In this document: one piece after another, positions 9,368 through 16,926 of the stretch
Layout: every line of letters begins with the position of its first letter
Position numbering within the stretch: the stretch's first letter is position 1
Assembly (NCBI GenBank): GCA_016218445.1
Contig: JACREC010000070.1
Location: forward strand, 1-32,517
Direction of reading: 5' to 3'
Length of the DNA: 32,517 bases
From: Nitrosomonadales bacterium
GTDB taxonomy: Bacteria; Pseudomonadota; Gammaproteobacteria; Burkholderiales; Gallionellaceae
Made by a program: the position numbers and the translations under genes
Notes under the pieces: model-generated
What the model was told of the DNA's origin: nothing
What the model saw: only the letters and a program-made list of their open reading frames with translations
Databases searched by the model: none

Positions 9368-9434
9368 GTAGGGTGGGCACCCTGTGCCCACGCGGCAGTT
9401 CAATGATTGATGGGCAACTTGTTGCCCACCCTAC
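9368..9434. repeat. Palindromic repeat, GTAGGGTGGGCA type
   Basis: GTAGGGTGGGCA at 9368-9379 is exactly inverted as TGCCCACCCTAC at 9423-9434, with a second inner pair (TGTGCCCACG / GATGGGCAAC, imperfect). Elements with this end sequence are widespread in proteobacterial intergenic regions. It is part of the gene-free 9305-9738 interval, together with the larger repeat at 9463-9699. Confidence 0.75.
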
Positions 9435-9462
9435 GACTTAAAGATTTTGGGCCTTCGTTTTT

Positions 9463-9699
9463 TCTTCCCCTGTGCGCCGCCTCGACCAGATGCAAGAAAG
9501 CGGAGGTTTAGGCGAGCACTGTTCGAGTTCCGCAGGGAGGCACGTTTTATGTGCCTCACTAGGGCGAGTTGCGCAGCCCCGCTTGCTTGCGGCTGATCGA
9601 GGGAACCCCGCAGGGGCGGCAAACCGGGGGGCGACTTCTTTGGGTTACTTTTCTTGGCAAGACAAGAAAGGTAACCAGCTGCCGGTCTACCACCGGCGA
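9463..9699 (+). repeat. 235-bp structured repeat, copy A
   Basis: This segment is ~85% identical by eye to the reverse complement of 32066-32300. It contains a nested inverted repeat (arms 9480-9506 and 9577-9603, decayed on the left), a central hairpin (9534-9543 with 9551-9560), a CCCCGCAGGGG hairpin near 9606-9616, and a third inverted pair around TTCTTGGCAAGACAAGAA (9651-9668). Short open frames across it differ between copies and look accidental. Copy A ends 40 bases before the TTG start of mutT-thiE, so it forms that gene's upstream region. Confidence 0.8.
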
Positions 9700-9738
9700 A
9701 GTTGCCTTTGATCTGGCTTGAAAATTTGAGAGAGTACG

Positions 9739-10722
9739 TTGAACAATTCCATAGAAAAAACCAAGCTTGTCGAAGTTGCCGCTGCGGTGCTGCAACGCCC
9801 AGACGGTTCCTTCCTGTTGGCCCAACGCCCCCCCGACAAAATCTGGGCCGGCTATTGGGAATTTCCCGGTGGCAAAATCGAACCCGGCGAAACGCCTTAC
9901 CATGCATTGGTGCGCGAGCTGCGCGAAGAACTGGGCATAGCAGTCGAAACAGCTTACCCGTGGGTAACCCGCATCTTCACTTATCCTCATGCGACAGTGC
10001 GGCTGAATTTTTTTCGCGTAACTCAATGGAGCGGTGAGTTGCATCCGCATGAGGGGCAGCAGTTTGCGTGGCAGCGCCCCCTCTCCCTAGCCCTCTCCCC
10101 CGATGGGGCGAGGGGACGGGTTTTGGTTTCTCCCATTCTCCCTGCTAACGCCCCTATCCTGCGCGCGCTGGAATTGCCGTCGCTGTATGCCATCAGCAAT
10201 GTGGCCGAACTGGGTGTGGAGGAATTCATGCGTCGGCTGGAAGGCGTATTGCACAACGGTTTGCGGCTGGTGCAGGTGCGCGAAAAACATTTGCCGCGCG
10301 CCAAGATGCGCGTATTGTCGCTGCGTGTGCTGGAGCTGGCGCATGCGCATGATGCAAAAGTTTTGATTAACAGCGATGTCGAGCTGGCCCAAGAAATCGG
10401 CGCGGACGGCGTGCATCTCACCAGCACGCAGCTCGCTGCATTGCGCAAACGCCCTGACCTTCCGTGGTGCGCGGCATCCTGCCACAACAAAGAAGAGCTG
10501 CAACGGGCCGGAGAGTTGGGTCTGGATTTCGTGGTGTTAAGCCCGGTGCTGCCGACCAAATCACATCCGGGTACGGCTCACCTCGGCTGGGAAGCATTCG
10601 GGGAAATTGCGGCCGGTTCGGCCATCCCGGTGTATGCCTTGGGTGGGCTGTGTCGCGACGATATGGAAACGGCGTGGCAGCATGGCGCGCACGGAATAGC
10701 CTTGTTGCGTCAGGCCTGGTGA
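9739..10722 (+). CDS. MutT-type Nudix hydrolase fused to a ThiE/TenI-like domain
   Basis: Residues ~10-112 form a Nudix hydrolase. The full Nudix box GX5EX7REUXEEXGU is present at residues 45-67 (G45, E51, R59, E60, E63, E64, G66), as in MutT enzymes that hydrolyse 8-oxo-dGTP. Residues ~145-327 form a TIM-barrel like thiamine phosphate synthase: [39 protein letters not shown] and a terminal YALGGL phosphate-binding loop. This fusion is known in beta- and gammaproteobacteria. The ThiE half departs from the classical INDR motif (here INSD), so its thiamine role is uncertain. The linker carries ~16 residues from a palindromic repeat. The start is TTG at 9739 with GAGAGAG upstream. No TPP riboswitch was seen. 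The 3' end overlaps converging yacG by 13 bases. Confidence 0.9.
   Translation: MNNSIEKTKLVEVAAAVLQRPDGSFLLAQRPPDKIWAGYWEFPGGKIEPGETPYHALVRELREELGIAVETAYPWVTRIFTYPHATVRLNFFRVTQWSGELHPHEGQQFAWQRPLSLALSPDGARGRVLVSPILPANAPILRALELPSLYAISNVAELGVEEFMRRLEGVLHNGLRLVQVREKHLPRAKMRVLSLRVLELAHAHDAKVLINSDVELAQEIGADGVHLTSTQLAALRKRPDLPWCAASCHNKEELQRAGELGLDFVVLSPVLPTKSHPGTAHLGWEAFGEIAAGSAIPVYALGGLCRDDMETAWQHGAHGIALLRQAW
10077..10120. repeat. CCCTCTCCC-type palindrome inside mutT-thiE, partial copy
   Basis: A CCCCCTCTCCCTAGCCCTCTC-like left arm (10077-10099) pairs with GGGGCGAGGGGACGGG on the right. This is the core of the elements at 3073-3184 and 12384-12477. Here it is in frame and encodes residues ~113-128 of the fusion protein, exactly in the linker between its two domains. 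Confidence 0.7.
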
Positions 10723-10901
10723 GAAGCGTCCTCTTCCGTGCTGTCCTCATCCTGCGGGATACGGTAACTCTCCGCAGCCCACTGCCCGAGGTCTATCAAT
10801 TTGCAGCGCTCGCTGCAAAACGGGCGGTAGCGGCTGTCGCTGTTCCATACCACTTCCTTGCCGCATTGCGGGCATGAAACTACGACCGGTTTATTCGCCA
10901 T
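10710..10901 (-). CDS. yacG: DNA gyrase inhibitor YacG (zinc protein)
   Basis: The 63-residue product is a small zinc-ribbon protein of the YacG family, which binds gyrase GyrB and inhibits it. The family signature is clear: [10 protein letters not shown] near the N-terminus and [17 protein letters not shown] in the middle, giving the C-x2-C...C-x3-C zinc site. The C-terminus ([10 protein letters not shown]) is the usual acidic tail. I start at the ATG at 10901. A longer frame reaches 11030, but that would run across the 3' end of zapD in another phase. The ATG comes 2 bases after the zapD stop, which suggests translational coupling in a pilC-pilD-coaE-zapD-yacG operon. Its stop overlaps the end of the convergent mutT-thiE gene. 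Confidence 0.95.
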   Translation of the reverse strand: MANKPVVVSCPQCGKEVVWNSDSRYRPFCSERCKLIDLGQWAAESYRIPQDEDSTEEDASHQA

Positions 10902-10903
10902 GA

Positions 10904-11659
10904 CTATAAAGAGCAGAAGGTGAGGTCGAAAGCCACATCCTGTTCGTACAAGACGCTCTTGGCCGCATAATTGGCCGCAATGAAACGGATGTTGAGCACG
11001 TATTTGTTGGCGCTGACTTCCGGGATGCACGGCAGGTTGCTGTCCAGGCTGAGGCGCAGCAATTGTGCGACGCGGCCGCCCTGCATCTGCTGGAAGCTGC
11101 CCTGCTGGGCGGTGAAGTGGTACATTTTGCCGCTCTCGCGCATCAGCTTGAGGAGGATACCCAGGCTGTCGCGTATGGACAGCATGGGAGTCAGCCAGGC
11201 GTTGAGGTAATTGCGCCGCAGCATGGCATCCTGATGCAGCCAGTAGTGGTAGGAAGGCAGGTCAAATTCACATGTCCCCCCGGGGATGCAGGCGCGCTGC
11301 TTGATGCTCATCAACCATTCGTTCTCGCGCAAGTGCTGGCCTATCTTGCCGCTCATGCCAAACAAGCTGCTGCTGGCGCTCTCGATTTCATTAAGCACCG
11401 CATCCAGCGCCTCCTCCGAAATCCCAGGATTGCTATGCAAGGCGGAGAGCTGGCGCTTCTGGCGTTCCAGTTCCTGCAGCAAGTCAGACTTCAGGTCGGC
11501 GCGGCTGGCAACTTCGAGAATTTCGAACAGTACGTTCAGCGCGGCATGATGGTCGGCAGCGCTTGCCTTCTCGGTGAAATACGACATCCGGGCATAGAGA
11601 TCCTCCAGGCGTAGCAAGGTGCGCATGCGCTCATTGAGAGGGAAGTCGTAACTGATCAC
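10904..11659 (-). CDS. zapD: Cell division protein ZapD
   Basis: ZapD binds the FtsZ C-terminal tail and bundles filaments at the Z-ring. The 251-residue product has family length and its recognised phrases: [16 protein letters not shown] at the N-terminus, the helical first half, then [13 protein letters not shown] and the C-terminal beta domain ending [12 protein letters not shown]...VAFDLTFC. The start is GTG at 11659, which gives the conserved N-terminus [11 protein letters not shown]; no nearer ATG fits. It follows coaE by 76 bases and precedes yacG by 2. Its partner FtsZ is encoded at the start of this window, in a separate transcription unit. Confidence 0.96.
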   Translation of the reverse strand: MISYDFPLNERMRTLLRLEDLYARMSYFTEKASAADHHAALNVLFEILEVASRADLKSDLLQELERQKRQLSALHSNPGISEEALDAVLNEIESASSSLFGMSGKIGQHLRENEWLMSIKQRACIPGGTCEFDLPSYHYWLHQDAMLRRNYLNAWLTPMLSIRDSLGILLKLMRESGKMYHFTAQQGSFQQMQGGRVAQLLRLSLDSNLPCIPEVSANKYVLNIRFIAANYAAKSVLYEQDVAFDLTFCSL

Positions 11660-11735
11660 AATGCCGGGATAAGGATGGTTATGCGTTTAATTTCGAGCCA
11701 TATTTAACCATATTATTGTGAACCGCTGCATATCG

Positions 11736-12362
11736 TCAATCGCTTCCTGTGGCAAGAACCAGGTAACGCTGGTGCAACCGTTCCACTTGTTGGCGTAATG
11801 CTTCCATGTCGCCATCGTTTTGAATGATGTCATCGGCACGCCGCAACCGCTCGGCGCGCGCAATCTGCTGCGCCATGATGGCGCGCACTTCCGGCTCGCC
11901 CAGCCCGCTGCGCCGCATGGCGCGCGCAACCTGTACAGCTTCTGCGCAATCTACCACCAGTGTGCGCTGCACCAATTCACGATAATTCTGTGTCTCGAAC
12001 AACAGTGGCACCACCAGCAGCAGGTAAGGGGATGCGCCGGCGTGGTCCGTATTGGACGCTTGGGCCAGTGCCAGCATCCGCGCGCGGATCAGCGGATGCA
12101 GGATGCCTTCAAGGCGTTGTTTGGCAGCAGGGGCGGAGAAAACCAGTTGGCGCATACGCTGCCTGTCCAGCGCTCCGCTGGCATCGATGTAAACATCGCC
12201 AAATGCCGCGCGAATCGCTGCAATGGCGCCGCCGCCGGACTGGGTGAGTTGGTGCGAGATTACATCGCTGTCAATGACCGTGACGCCGCAGTCCCTGAAC
12301 AGCGCGGCGACCGTGCTCTTGCCGCTGCCGATGCCGCCGGTCAGGCCAATGCTAACGGTCAT
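11736..12362 (-). CDS. coaE: Dephospho-CoA kinase CoaE
   Basis: CoaE phosphorylates the 3' hydroxyl of dephospho-CoA, the last step of coenzyme A synthesis. The 208-residue product carries the P-loop GGIGSGKS (9-16), the DSDVISHQL substrate motif near residue 31, LEGILHPLIRARM in the lid region, and VVPLLFE near residue 119, all expected for the family. It is in the usual betaproteobacterial place between pilD and zapD on the same strand. A 94-bp palindromic element fills the space between the pilD stop and this start, so the operon must be read through it or coaE has its own promoter. Confidence 0.97.
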   Translation of the reverse strand: MTVSIGLTGGIGSGKSTVAALFRDCGVTVIDSDVISHQLTQSGGGAIAAIRAAFGDVYIDASGALDRQRMRQLVFSAPAAKQRLEGILHPLIRARMLALAQASNTDHAGASPYLLLVVPLLFETQNYRELVQRTLVVDCAEAVQVARAMRRSGLGEPEVRAIMAQQIARAERLRRADDIIQNDGDMEALRQQVERLHQRYLVLATGSD

Positions 12363-12383
12363 GGCGAACCGCCGCTCCTGATG

Positions 12384-12477
12384 ATGAAACTCGCCATGCC
12401 CGTTTCCCTCACCCCATCCCTCTCCCAGAGGGCGAGGGGGGCAATGACTCGCTTCGCGACACTCACGTTAAAGCTCA
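12384..12477. repeat. Palindromic MITE-like element, CCCTCTCCC family, copy 2
   Basis: The left part GATGAAACTCGCCATGCCCG matches the complement of the right end of the 3073-3184 element almost exactly. The core pairs CCCTCTCCC with GGGCGAGGGG around AGA. The right part (GCAATGACTCGCTTCGCGA...CTCAT) matches the other end of copy 1 with some decay. It fills the pilD-coaE gap, and the pilD stop codon lies at its right edge. Confidence 0.7.
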
Positions 12478-13410
12478 TGGTGCGGCAAGCAGATGCAGGT
12501 AGCTTTGCGTCAATGCCTGCCCCCAGAACAGCGCGATCAGACCGCCACCCGCGAGATAGGGGCCGAACGGGATGGGGATATTGCGGCCATGCCGTGCCAC
12601 AACAATCAGCGTGATGCCAACCACCGCGCCCACCAGTGAGGAAAGCAGGATGACCAGCGGCAGCATCTGCCAGCCCAGCCACGCGCCGATTGCCGCCAGC
12701 AGCTTGAAGTCGCCATAGCCCATCCCCTCCTTGCCGGTGGTGAGCTTGAACAGCCAGTACACGGCCCACAGCACCAGATATCCCGCAACCGCACCGGCAA
12801 CGGCACTGTGCAGGTCAACAAAGGTGGCGGGCAGGTTGAACAGCAACCCCAGCCACAGCAGCGGCAGGGTGATGGCGTCCGGCAGCAGTTGCGTGTCGAA
12901 ATCGATAAAGGTCAGCGCCAGCAGCGCCCAGACAAGCAGCAGAGCGGCCGATGCAGCCATGCCGAAGCCGAAGTGCCATGCGACATAGCCGCTCAGCAGC
13001 CCGCTTGCCACCTCCACGATGGGGTAGCGTGCGGAGATGTGTGCGCCGCAACCCTTGCACTTGCCGCGCAACAGCAAGTAACTGATGACCGGAATATTCT
13101 CCAGCGCGCTGATCTTGTGGCCGCAGTGCGGGCAGGCTGAGCGCGGCACGACCAGATTGTAGGTGTCGGGTGCCGGGTGCCGGGTATCGGGTGAATTGCC
13201 AACCAACTCGCTATCCCCTGTCTCCTGCAACCCGTAACCTGTAACCTGATCCCTGAGTTCAGCGCATTGCAGTTGCCATTCGCGCTCCAGCATTTTCGGC
13301 AGGCGGTGGATCACCACATTCAGAAAACTGCCGACCATCAGGCCTAATACCGTCCATAAGCTGATGAATGCGAGCGGTGAGGATTGAAGAAGCTGGAATA
13401 ATTCGGACAT
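12475..13410 (-). CDS. pilD: Type IV prepilin peptidase / N-methyltransferase PilD
   Basis: PilD is the inner-membrane aspartic protease that removes the leader of prepilins after glycine and methylates the new N-terminus. The 311-residue product has about eight membrane segments. The cytoplasmic zinc site is present (C93, C96, C118, C121 in CPHCG and CKGCG). The catalytic aspartates lie in FIDFDTQLLPD (~168-178) and in GMGYGDFK (D234). Residues ~54-83 replace the usual short spacer with a stretch encoded by short repeats. It follows pilC on the same strand, with a truncated copy of its own 5' end between them. Its substrates, the minor pilins, are encoded 3-10 kb upstream on the same strand. 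Confidence 0.97.
   Translation of the reverse strand: MSELFQLLQSSPLAFISLWTVLGLMVGSFLNVVIHRLPKMLEREWQLQCAELRDQVTGYGLQETGDSELVGNSPDTRHPAPDTYNLVVPRSACPHCGHKISALENIPVISYLLLRGKCKGCGAHISARYPIVEVASGLLSGYVAWHFGFGMAASAALLLVWALLALTFIDFDTQLLPDAITLPLLWLGLLFNLPATFVDLHSAVAGAVAGYLVLWAVYWLFKLTTGKEGMGYGDFKLLAAIGAWLGWQMLPLVILLSSLVGAVVGITLIVVARHGRNIPIPFGPYLAGGGLIALFWGQALTQSYLHLLAAP
13162..13250. repeat. In-frame short repeats inside pilD
   Basis: GTGTCGGGTGCCGGGTGCC followed by GGGTATCGGGTG (13162-13192) is a run of GGGTGCC-like units. CCCGTAACCTGTAACCTGAT (13230-13249) is a second run. Together they encode about 30 hydrophilic residues in the first cytoplasmic loop of PilD, just before the zinc site. The base pattern is unlike the surrounding coding sequence. 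Confidence 0.65.
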
Positions 13411-13420
13411 GTCGGCTGTT

Positions 13421-13546
13421 TCAGTGAAGACTAATCCGCTTGCGGGTTATGTCGGAGCTAAAACTGCCGACCATCAGGCCCAATACCGTCCATAAGCTGA
13501 TGAATGCGGGCGGGGAGCTTTGCAGTAATTGGACAATAGAGGTCAT
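13421..13546 (-). pseudogene. Truncated duplicate of the pilD 5' end (41 codons)
   Basis: An ATG at 13546 opens a 41-codon frame whose first 29 residues (MTSIVQLLQSSPPAF, then ISLWTVLGLMVGSF) mirror PilD (MSELFQLLQSSPLAF, then the same ISLWTVLGLMVGSF). It then departs into unrelated codons and a TGA at 13421. At the DNA level 13460-13546 matches 13324-13410, offset by exactly 136 bases, with few changes in the middle. It starts 57 bases after pilC, where pilD itself would be expected to start. It is either a dead remnant of a tandem duplication or a small one-pass membrane peptide. Confidence 0.8.
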
Positions 13547-13603
13547 GCTTGTCCATTAAGTAAACACGGCCTCATATCGGGGGGAAAATCACTGGCTGAT
13601 TGT

Positions 13604-14824
13604 TTAACCAACCGCTTGCCCCATTTTGAAGATAGGCAGATACATTGCCACCACCATCCCGCCGATCAGCGTGCCCAGCACCACCATGATGACAGGTTCC
13701 ATCAGGCTGGATAAAGCCGACACCGCATCATCCACCTCGGCCTCGAAGAAATCGGCGACCTTGCCCAGCATGCTGTCCAGCGAACCGGCTTCCTCGCCGA
13801 TCGCCGTCATTTGCAACACCATGCTGGGAAACACCCCGGTATTCTGCATGGCCACTGTCAGGCTGCTGCCGGTGCTGACTTCGCGCTGTATCTGCTTGGT
13901 CGCGTCAAAATATACCGCGTTGCCGGCCGCGCCCGCCACCGAGTCGAACGCTTCCACCAGCGGCACTCCGGCGGCAAACATGGTGGACAGGGTGCGCGCC
14001 CAGCGCGCGATGGAGGCAATGCGTACCAACGGACCGAAAACCGGTATCTTGAGCAGGAGCCGATCCATCACCTGCTGCATTTTCTTGCTGCGCTTCCAGA
14101 AGTAGAAGAAGGTATAGAGGCCGCCGCCCACACCACCGAAAATTGCCCACCACCATTTGACGAAGAAGTCGGAAATTGCCATGATGATCAGTGTGGGAGC
14201 GGGCAGGTCTGCGCCAAAGTTGGCGAACAATTCCTTAAACGCCGGGATTACGAAAATCATGATGACTGCGGTAATAACAAAGGCCACCACGATAATGGAA
14301 ACCGGGTAAAACAAGGCTGATTTGATTTTGCTTATGATAGCCTGGGTTTTTTCCTTGTAGGTCGCCAGGCGATCGAGCAAGGCATCCAGAATACCGGCCT
14401 GTTCACCGGCATCTATCAGGTTGCAATACAGATCGTCAAAATATAACGGGTATTTGCGGAATGCCTGTGACAGGCTGCTGCCGGTTTCCACGTCGGTTTT
14501 GATGTCGAGCAACAGGCGGGCGACGGCCGGGTTGCTGTGCCCTTTGCCCACTATGTCAAATGACTGTATCAGCGGCACGCCGGACTTCATCATGGTGGCA
14601 AGCTGGCGCGTAAACAGGGTGATATCTTTTTCGGTGACCTTGCCCCCCTCCCCGCTGCTTTTCTTGATCTTGCTGACAGTGATGCCCTGACGGCGCAGTT
14701 GCGCGGAAACCATTTCCTTGCCGGCGGCCCGCATCTCGCCCTTGACCAGTTTGCCGGTCTTGTCTTTGCCTTCCCAGGAGAAGCGGGGTTCTTTTTTCTT
14801 GTCGGCCTTCTTGTCCACTGCCAT
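13604..14824 (-). CDS. pilC: Type IV pilus inner-membrane platform protein PilC
   Basis: PilC (GspF family) is the inner-membrane platform on which pilins are extruded and retracted by the PilB/PilT motors. The 406-residue product has the two repeated GspF domains (roughly 75-200 and 275-400), each ending in hydrophobic segments. Family phrases include FTRQLATMMKSGVPLIQSF, SSLSQAFRKYP, LIDAGEQAGILD and, in the second repeat, FAAGVPLVEAFDSVA and MTAIGEEAGSLDSMLGKVADFFE. The lysine-rich N-terminus (MAVDKKADKKK) is normal. The ribosome site is AAGGAA, seven bases before the ATG. The ATPase gene pilB, often next to pilC, is not upstream here; a CorC-like gene takes that place. Confidence 0.98.
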   Translation of the reverse strand: MAVDKKADKKKEPRFSWEGKDKTGKLVKGEMRAAGKEMVSAQLRRQGITVSKIKKSSGEGGKVTEKDITLFTRQLATMMKSGVPLIQSFDIVGKGHSNPAVARLLLDIKTDVETGSSLSQAFRKYPLYFDDLYCNLIDAGEQAGILDALLDRLATYKEKTQAIISKIKSALFYPVSIIVVAFVITAVIMIFVIPAFKELFANFGADLPAPTLIIMAISDFFVKWWWAIFGGVGGGLYTFFYFWKRSKKMQQVMDRLLLKIPVFGPLVRIASIARWARTLSTMFAAGVPLVEAFDSVAGAAGNAVYFDATKQIQREVSTGSSLTVAMQNTGVFPSMVLQMTAIGEEAGSLDSMLGKVADFFEAEVDDAVSALSSLMEPVIMVVLGTLIGGMVVAMYLPIFKMGQAVG

Positions 14825-14900
14825 AGCATTTCCTTAATGACAAATTAGTTCCATCATGCCGAGCTTTGCGGGTATTGTAAAGTGGCTAATTTGTTGTTTG

Positions 14901-16187
14901 CTATTCATTTACCTTCTGGCGCAACGCAGGAAAAAGCTTCACCACCTTCACCACGCGATCCTGCGTCTGGATGATTTCAATCGGGTAATCCGCAATTTTC
15001 AGGCTGGTGCCCGCTTCCGGAATATCCTGCAGATGCTCCAGAATCAAGCCGTTCAGCGTCTTCGCGCCATTCAGCGGAAAATGCATGCCCAGCTTGCGGT
15101 TCAGATCGCGCAACGGCGTGCCGCCTTCCACCAGCAGGCTGCCGTCTTCCTGGCGCAGGAACTTGCCGGTTTGCGCAGGCGACAGCGTGGTGAAGTCGCC
15201 GACGATCTCCTCCAGAATATTTTCCAGCGTCACCAGGCCCAGCAGTTCACCGTATTCGTCCACCACCAGCCCCAGCCGCGTATGCCGTTCCTGGAAATGC
15301 TGCAGTTGCGACAATAACGCCGTATCGGAAGGAATGAAGTAAGGCTCGTGCAACAGCTCGCGCAACTCATCGCGGTCGAAATCCTCGCGCTGCACCAGGG
15401 CCAGGGTACGACGCACGTGCAGGATGCCCACAATGTTGTCGAGTGCCCCCTCGTACACCGGCAGCAGCGTGTGGTGGCAGGTCGCCAGCTGCTCGCGCAA
15501 CACAGCGGGTTCAGCGTTCAGGTCGAGCGCCTCGATCTGGTTGCGCGGCACCATCACGTCGTTCACCGCAACCCGTTCCAGGTCCACCAGGTTGAGCAGC
15601 ATCTTCTGGTGTTTGCGCGGCAGGAACTGCTCCGCCTCCAGCACCATCATGCGTACCTCTTCCAGGCTTACTTTCTGGTGGCTTCGATCGGTCTGCACCT
15701 TGATGCGCAACAGCCAAAGGAAGCCGCGAACTATCGCCGTGGCAATGGATACCACGGGGTGAAACAACTTGACGAGGAAAGACAGTATATAACTTGAAAA
15801 CAGCGCCACGCGCTCCGGAAAGCTGGCGGCAATTACTTTCGGCATGATTTCGCTGAATACCAGGATGGTGAAGGTGATCGCCAGCGTGCCCGCAAGCAGC
15901 GCCGTGCTGTTATCGTGGCCAAACAGGCGCAACACAATGATCTCGGTGAGTGTCGCCGCCGCCACATTGAGCAATGTGTTGCCGAACAGGATAGAACCGA
16001 GCAGCTTGTCCGTCTGCGCCAGCAGCTTGGCAGTAAGCTTGGCGCTCTTGTTGCCTTTGCGCACCAGATGATTCAGCCGGTGGCGGTTCAGCGCCATCAT
16101 GCTGGTTTCGGAAGAAGAGAAAAAACCGGAGCAAACCAGGATTACAACGAGGGCAAAAAACAGCGTACCCAATGAAAACTCGTCCAA
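14901..16187 (-). CDS. HlyC/CorC family membrane transporter (CNNM domain, paired CBS)
   Basis: The product is a CNNM/CorB-type protein linked to magnesium or cobalt efflux. Residues 1-195 form the DUF21/CNNM membrane domain with the GFFSSSETSMMALNRHRL motif and ILFGNTLLNVAAAT helix. Residues ~205-330 hold a pair of CBS domains (MVPRNQIEALDL, LPVYEGALDNIVGIL, LGLVVDEYGELLGLVTLENILEEIVGD). Residues ~345-425 form the CorC_HlyC domain. At 428 residues it resembles E. coli YfjD. The start is TTG at 16187; no better in-frame start is near and the usual N-terminus is matched. It ends 76 bases before the pilC start, so it may lead the pilC-pilD operon. Ion specificity cannot be read from sequence. 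Confidence 0.93.
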   Translation of the reverse strand: MDEFSLGTLFFALVVILVCSGFFSSSETSMMALNRHRLNHLVRKGNKSAKLTAKLLAQTDKLLGSILFGNTLLNVAAATLTEIIVLRLFGHDNSTALLAGTLAITFTILVFSEIMPKVIAASFPERVALFSSYILSFLVKLFHPVVSIATAIVRGFLWLLRIKVQTDRSHQKVSLEEVRMMVLEAEQFLPRKHQKMLLNLVDLERVAVNDVMVPRNQIEALDLNAEPAVLREQLATCHHTLLPVYEGALDNIVGILHVRRTLALVQREDFDRDELRELLHEPYFIPSDTALLSQLQHFQERHTRLGLVVDEYGELLGLVTLENILEEIVGDFTTLSPAQTGKFLRQEDGSLLVEGGTPLRDLNRKLGMHFPLNGAKTLNGLILEHLQDIPEAGTSLKIADYPIEIIQTQDRVVKVVKLFPALRQKVNE

Positions 16188-16345
16188 AGCGGAAAGCCTT
16201 AACTAATGCGATGCGCCTAGTATCGGGGAGGTGAAGTGGAGTGTCAAGAAATCCGCCCCGCCAACTGCACTCAATTCCCGCCTTCGCCGGAATAACACTA
16301 TTTTCGGTCTAATACCAATTCCAGGGAAAACAAGTTGTGCCCGGA

Positions 16346-16831
16346 TCACCAAGATACAGGCGAGGCCGAATTGCAGGCATCATTGTTTTCATGCCACTGC
16401 CGCAGACCGTTTTCCTGAATAGTGAGACAGCCGTTACCTGCCTGTTTGCTTCCCGCGACGGGCGTGGCGGTAATGGTATAGGTCTGCTGCGTCCCACTCG
16501 TGGTAATGCTTAGCGTATATTTGCCATCATTGGTTAAACCAGTCGTACGGCCAAGCCCGCCAGTAGTGACTACTGGAGACGCCGTGCAATTATTGATGGC
16601 CGATGTCCCGTTATAAGTCATGGTGACACTCGACGTGTAGCAATTGGAATTGAGGTAAATCTTTTCCTGCAGGCTGGCCAAATCCAGCAATTCCGTTTGC
16701 GCCGCCGCGCGCGAGCCGCGTATCACATAGTTGCTGTAGCTCGGCATGGCAATGGCGGCGAGGATGCCGACGATGATCACGGCAATCATCAATTCAATCA
16801 GGCTAAATCCGCCGATGCGATCAGGCTTCAT
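16346..16831 (-). CDS. pilE: Type IV minor pilin PilE
   Basis: The 161-residue product starts with a short basic leader and the class III signal GFSLIELMIAVIIVGILAA; PilD would cut after G8, leaving F1 and E5 of the mature pilin. The rest of the hydrophobic N-terminal helix and the YSNYVIRGSRAAAQTELLDLASLQEKIYL phase match the PilE/minor pilin subfamily. Cysteines in NSNCYT, NNCTAS, GNGCLT and NDACNS could make a disulfide-bonded D-region. A GGGGGAGTG ribosome site precedes the ATG. It follows pilY1, the standard end of the fimT-pilE minor pilin cluster, but a strong hairpin terminator lies between. It is more likely the minor pilin of the priming complex than the major subunit. Confidence 0.93.
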   Translation of the reverse strand: MKPDRIGGFSLIELMIAVIIVGILAAIAMPSYSNYVIRGSRAAAQTELLDLASLQEKIYLNSNCYTSSVTMTYNGTSAINNCTASPVVTTGGLGRTTGLTNDGKYTLSITTSGTQQTYTITATPVAGSKQAGNGCLTIQENGLRQWHENNDACNSASPVSW

Positions 16832-16882
16832 GGTTCACTCCCCCAACAGGTAAAAAGGCAAAACAAAATAAATTCGTTGTTA

Positions 16883-16917
16883 AAAAAGCGTGATGCCGCT
16901 TGGCGCGGCATCACGCA
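16883..16917 (-). terminator. Rho-independent terminator between pilY1 and pilE
   Basis: On the minus strand a 12-bp perfect stem (GCGTGATGCCGC at 16906-16917 with its complement at 16889-16900) closes a 5-base loop and is followed by six T (16883-16888). It begins 10 bases after the pilY1 stop. It should end or reduce transcription before pilE. Confidence 0.92.
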
Positions 16918-16926
16918 GTGGGTTGG

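Noticed and set aside
9472-9711. 79-codon frame inside the 235-bp repeat and similar frames at 32027-32307
   Set aside because: The two repeat copies do not preserve the same reading frame: an indel at GGGGGG versus GGGGG shifts it. The changes keep base pairing and do not keep codons.
9700-9738. Possible TPP riboswitch ahead of the ThiE-domain gene
   Set aside because: No CTGAGA-type THI box or paired arms were found. The region upstream is a repeat element with its own structure.
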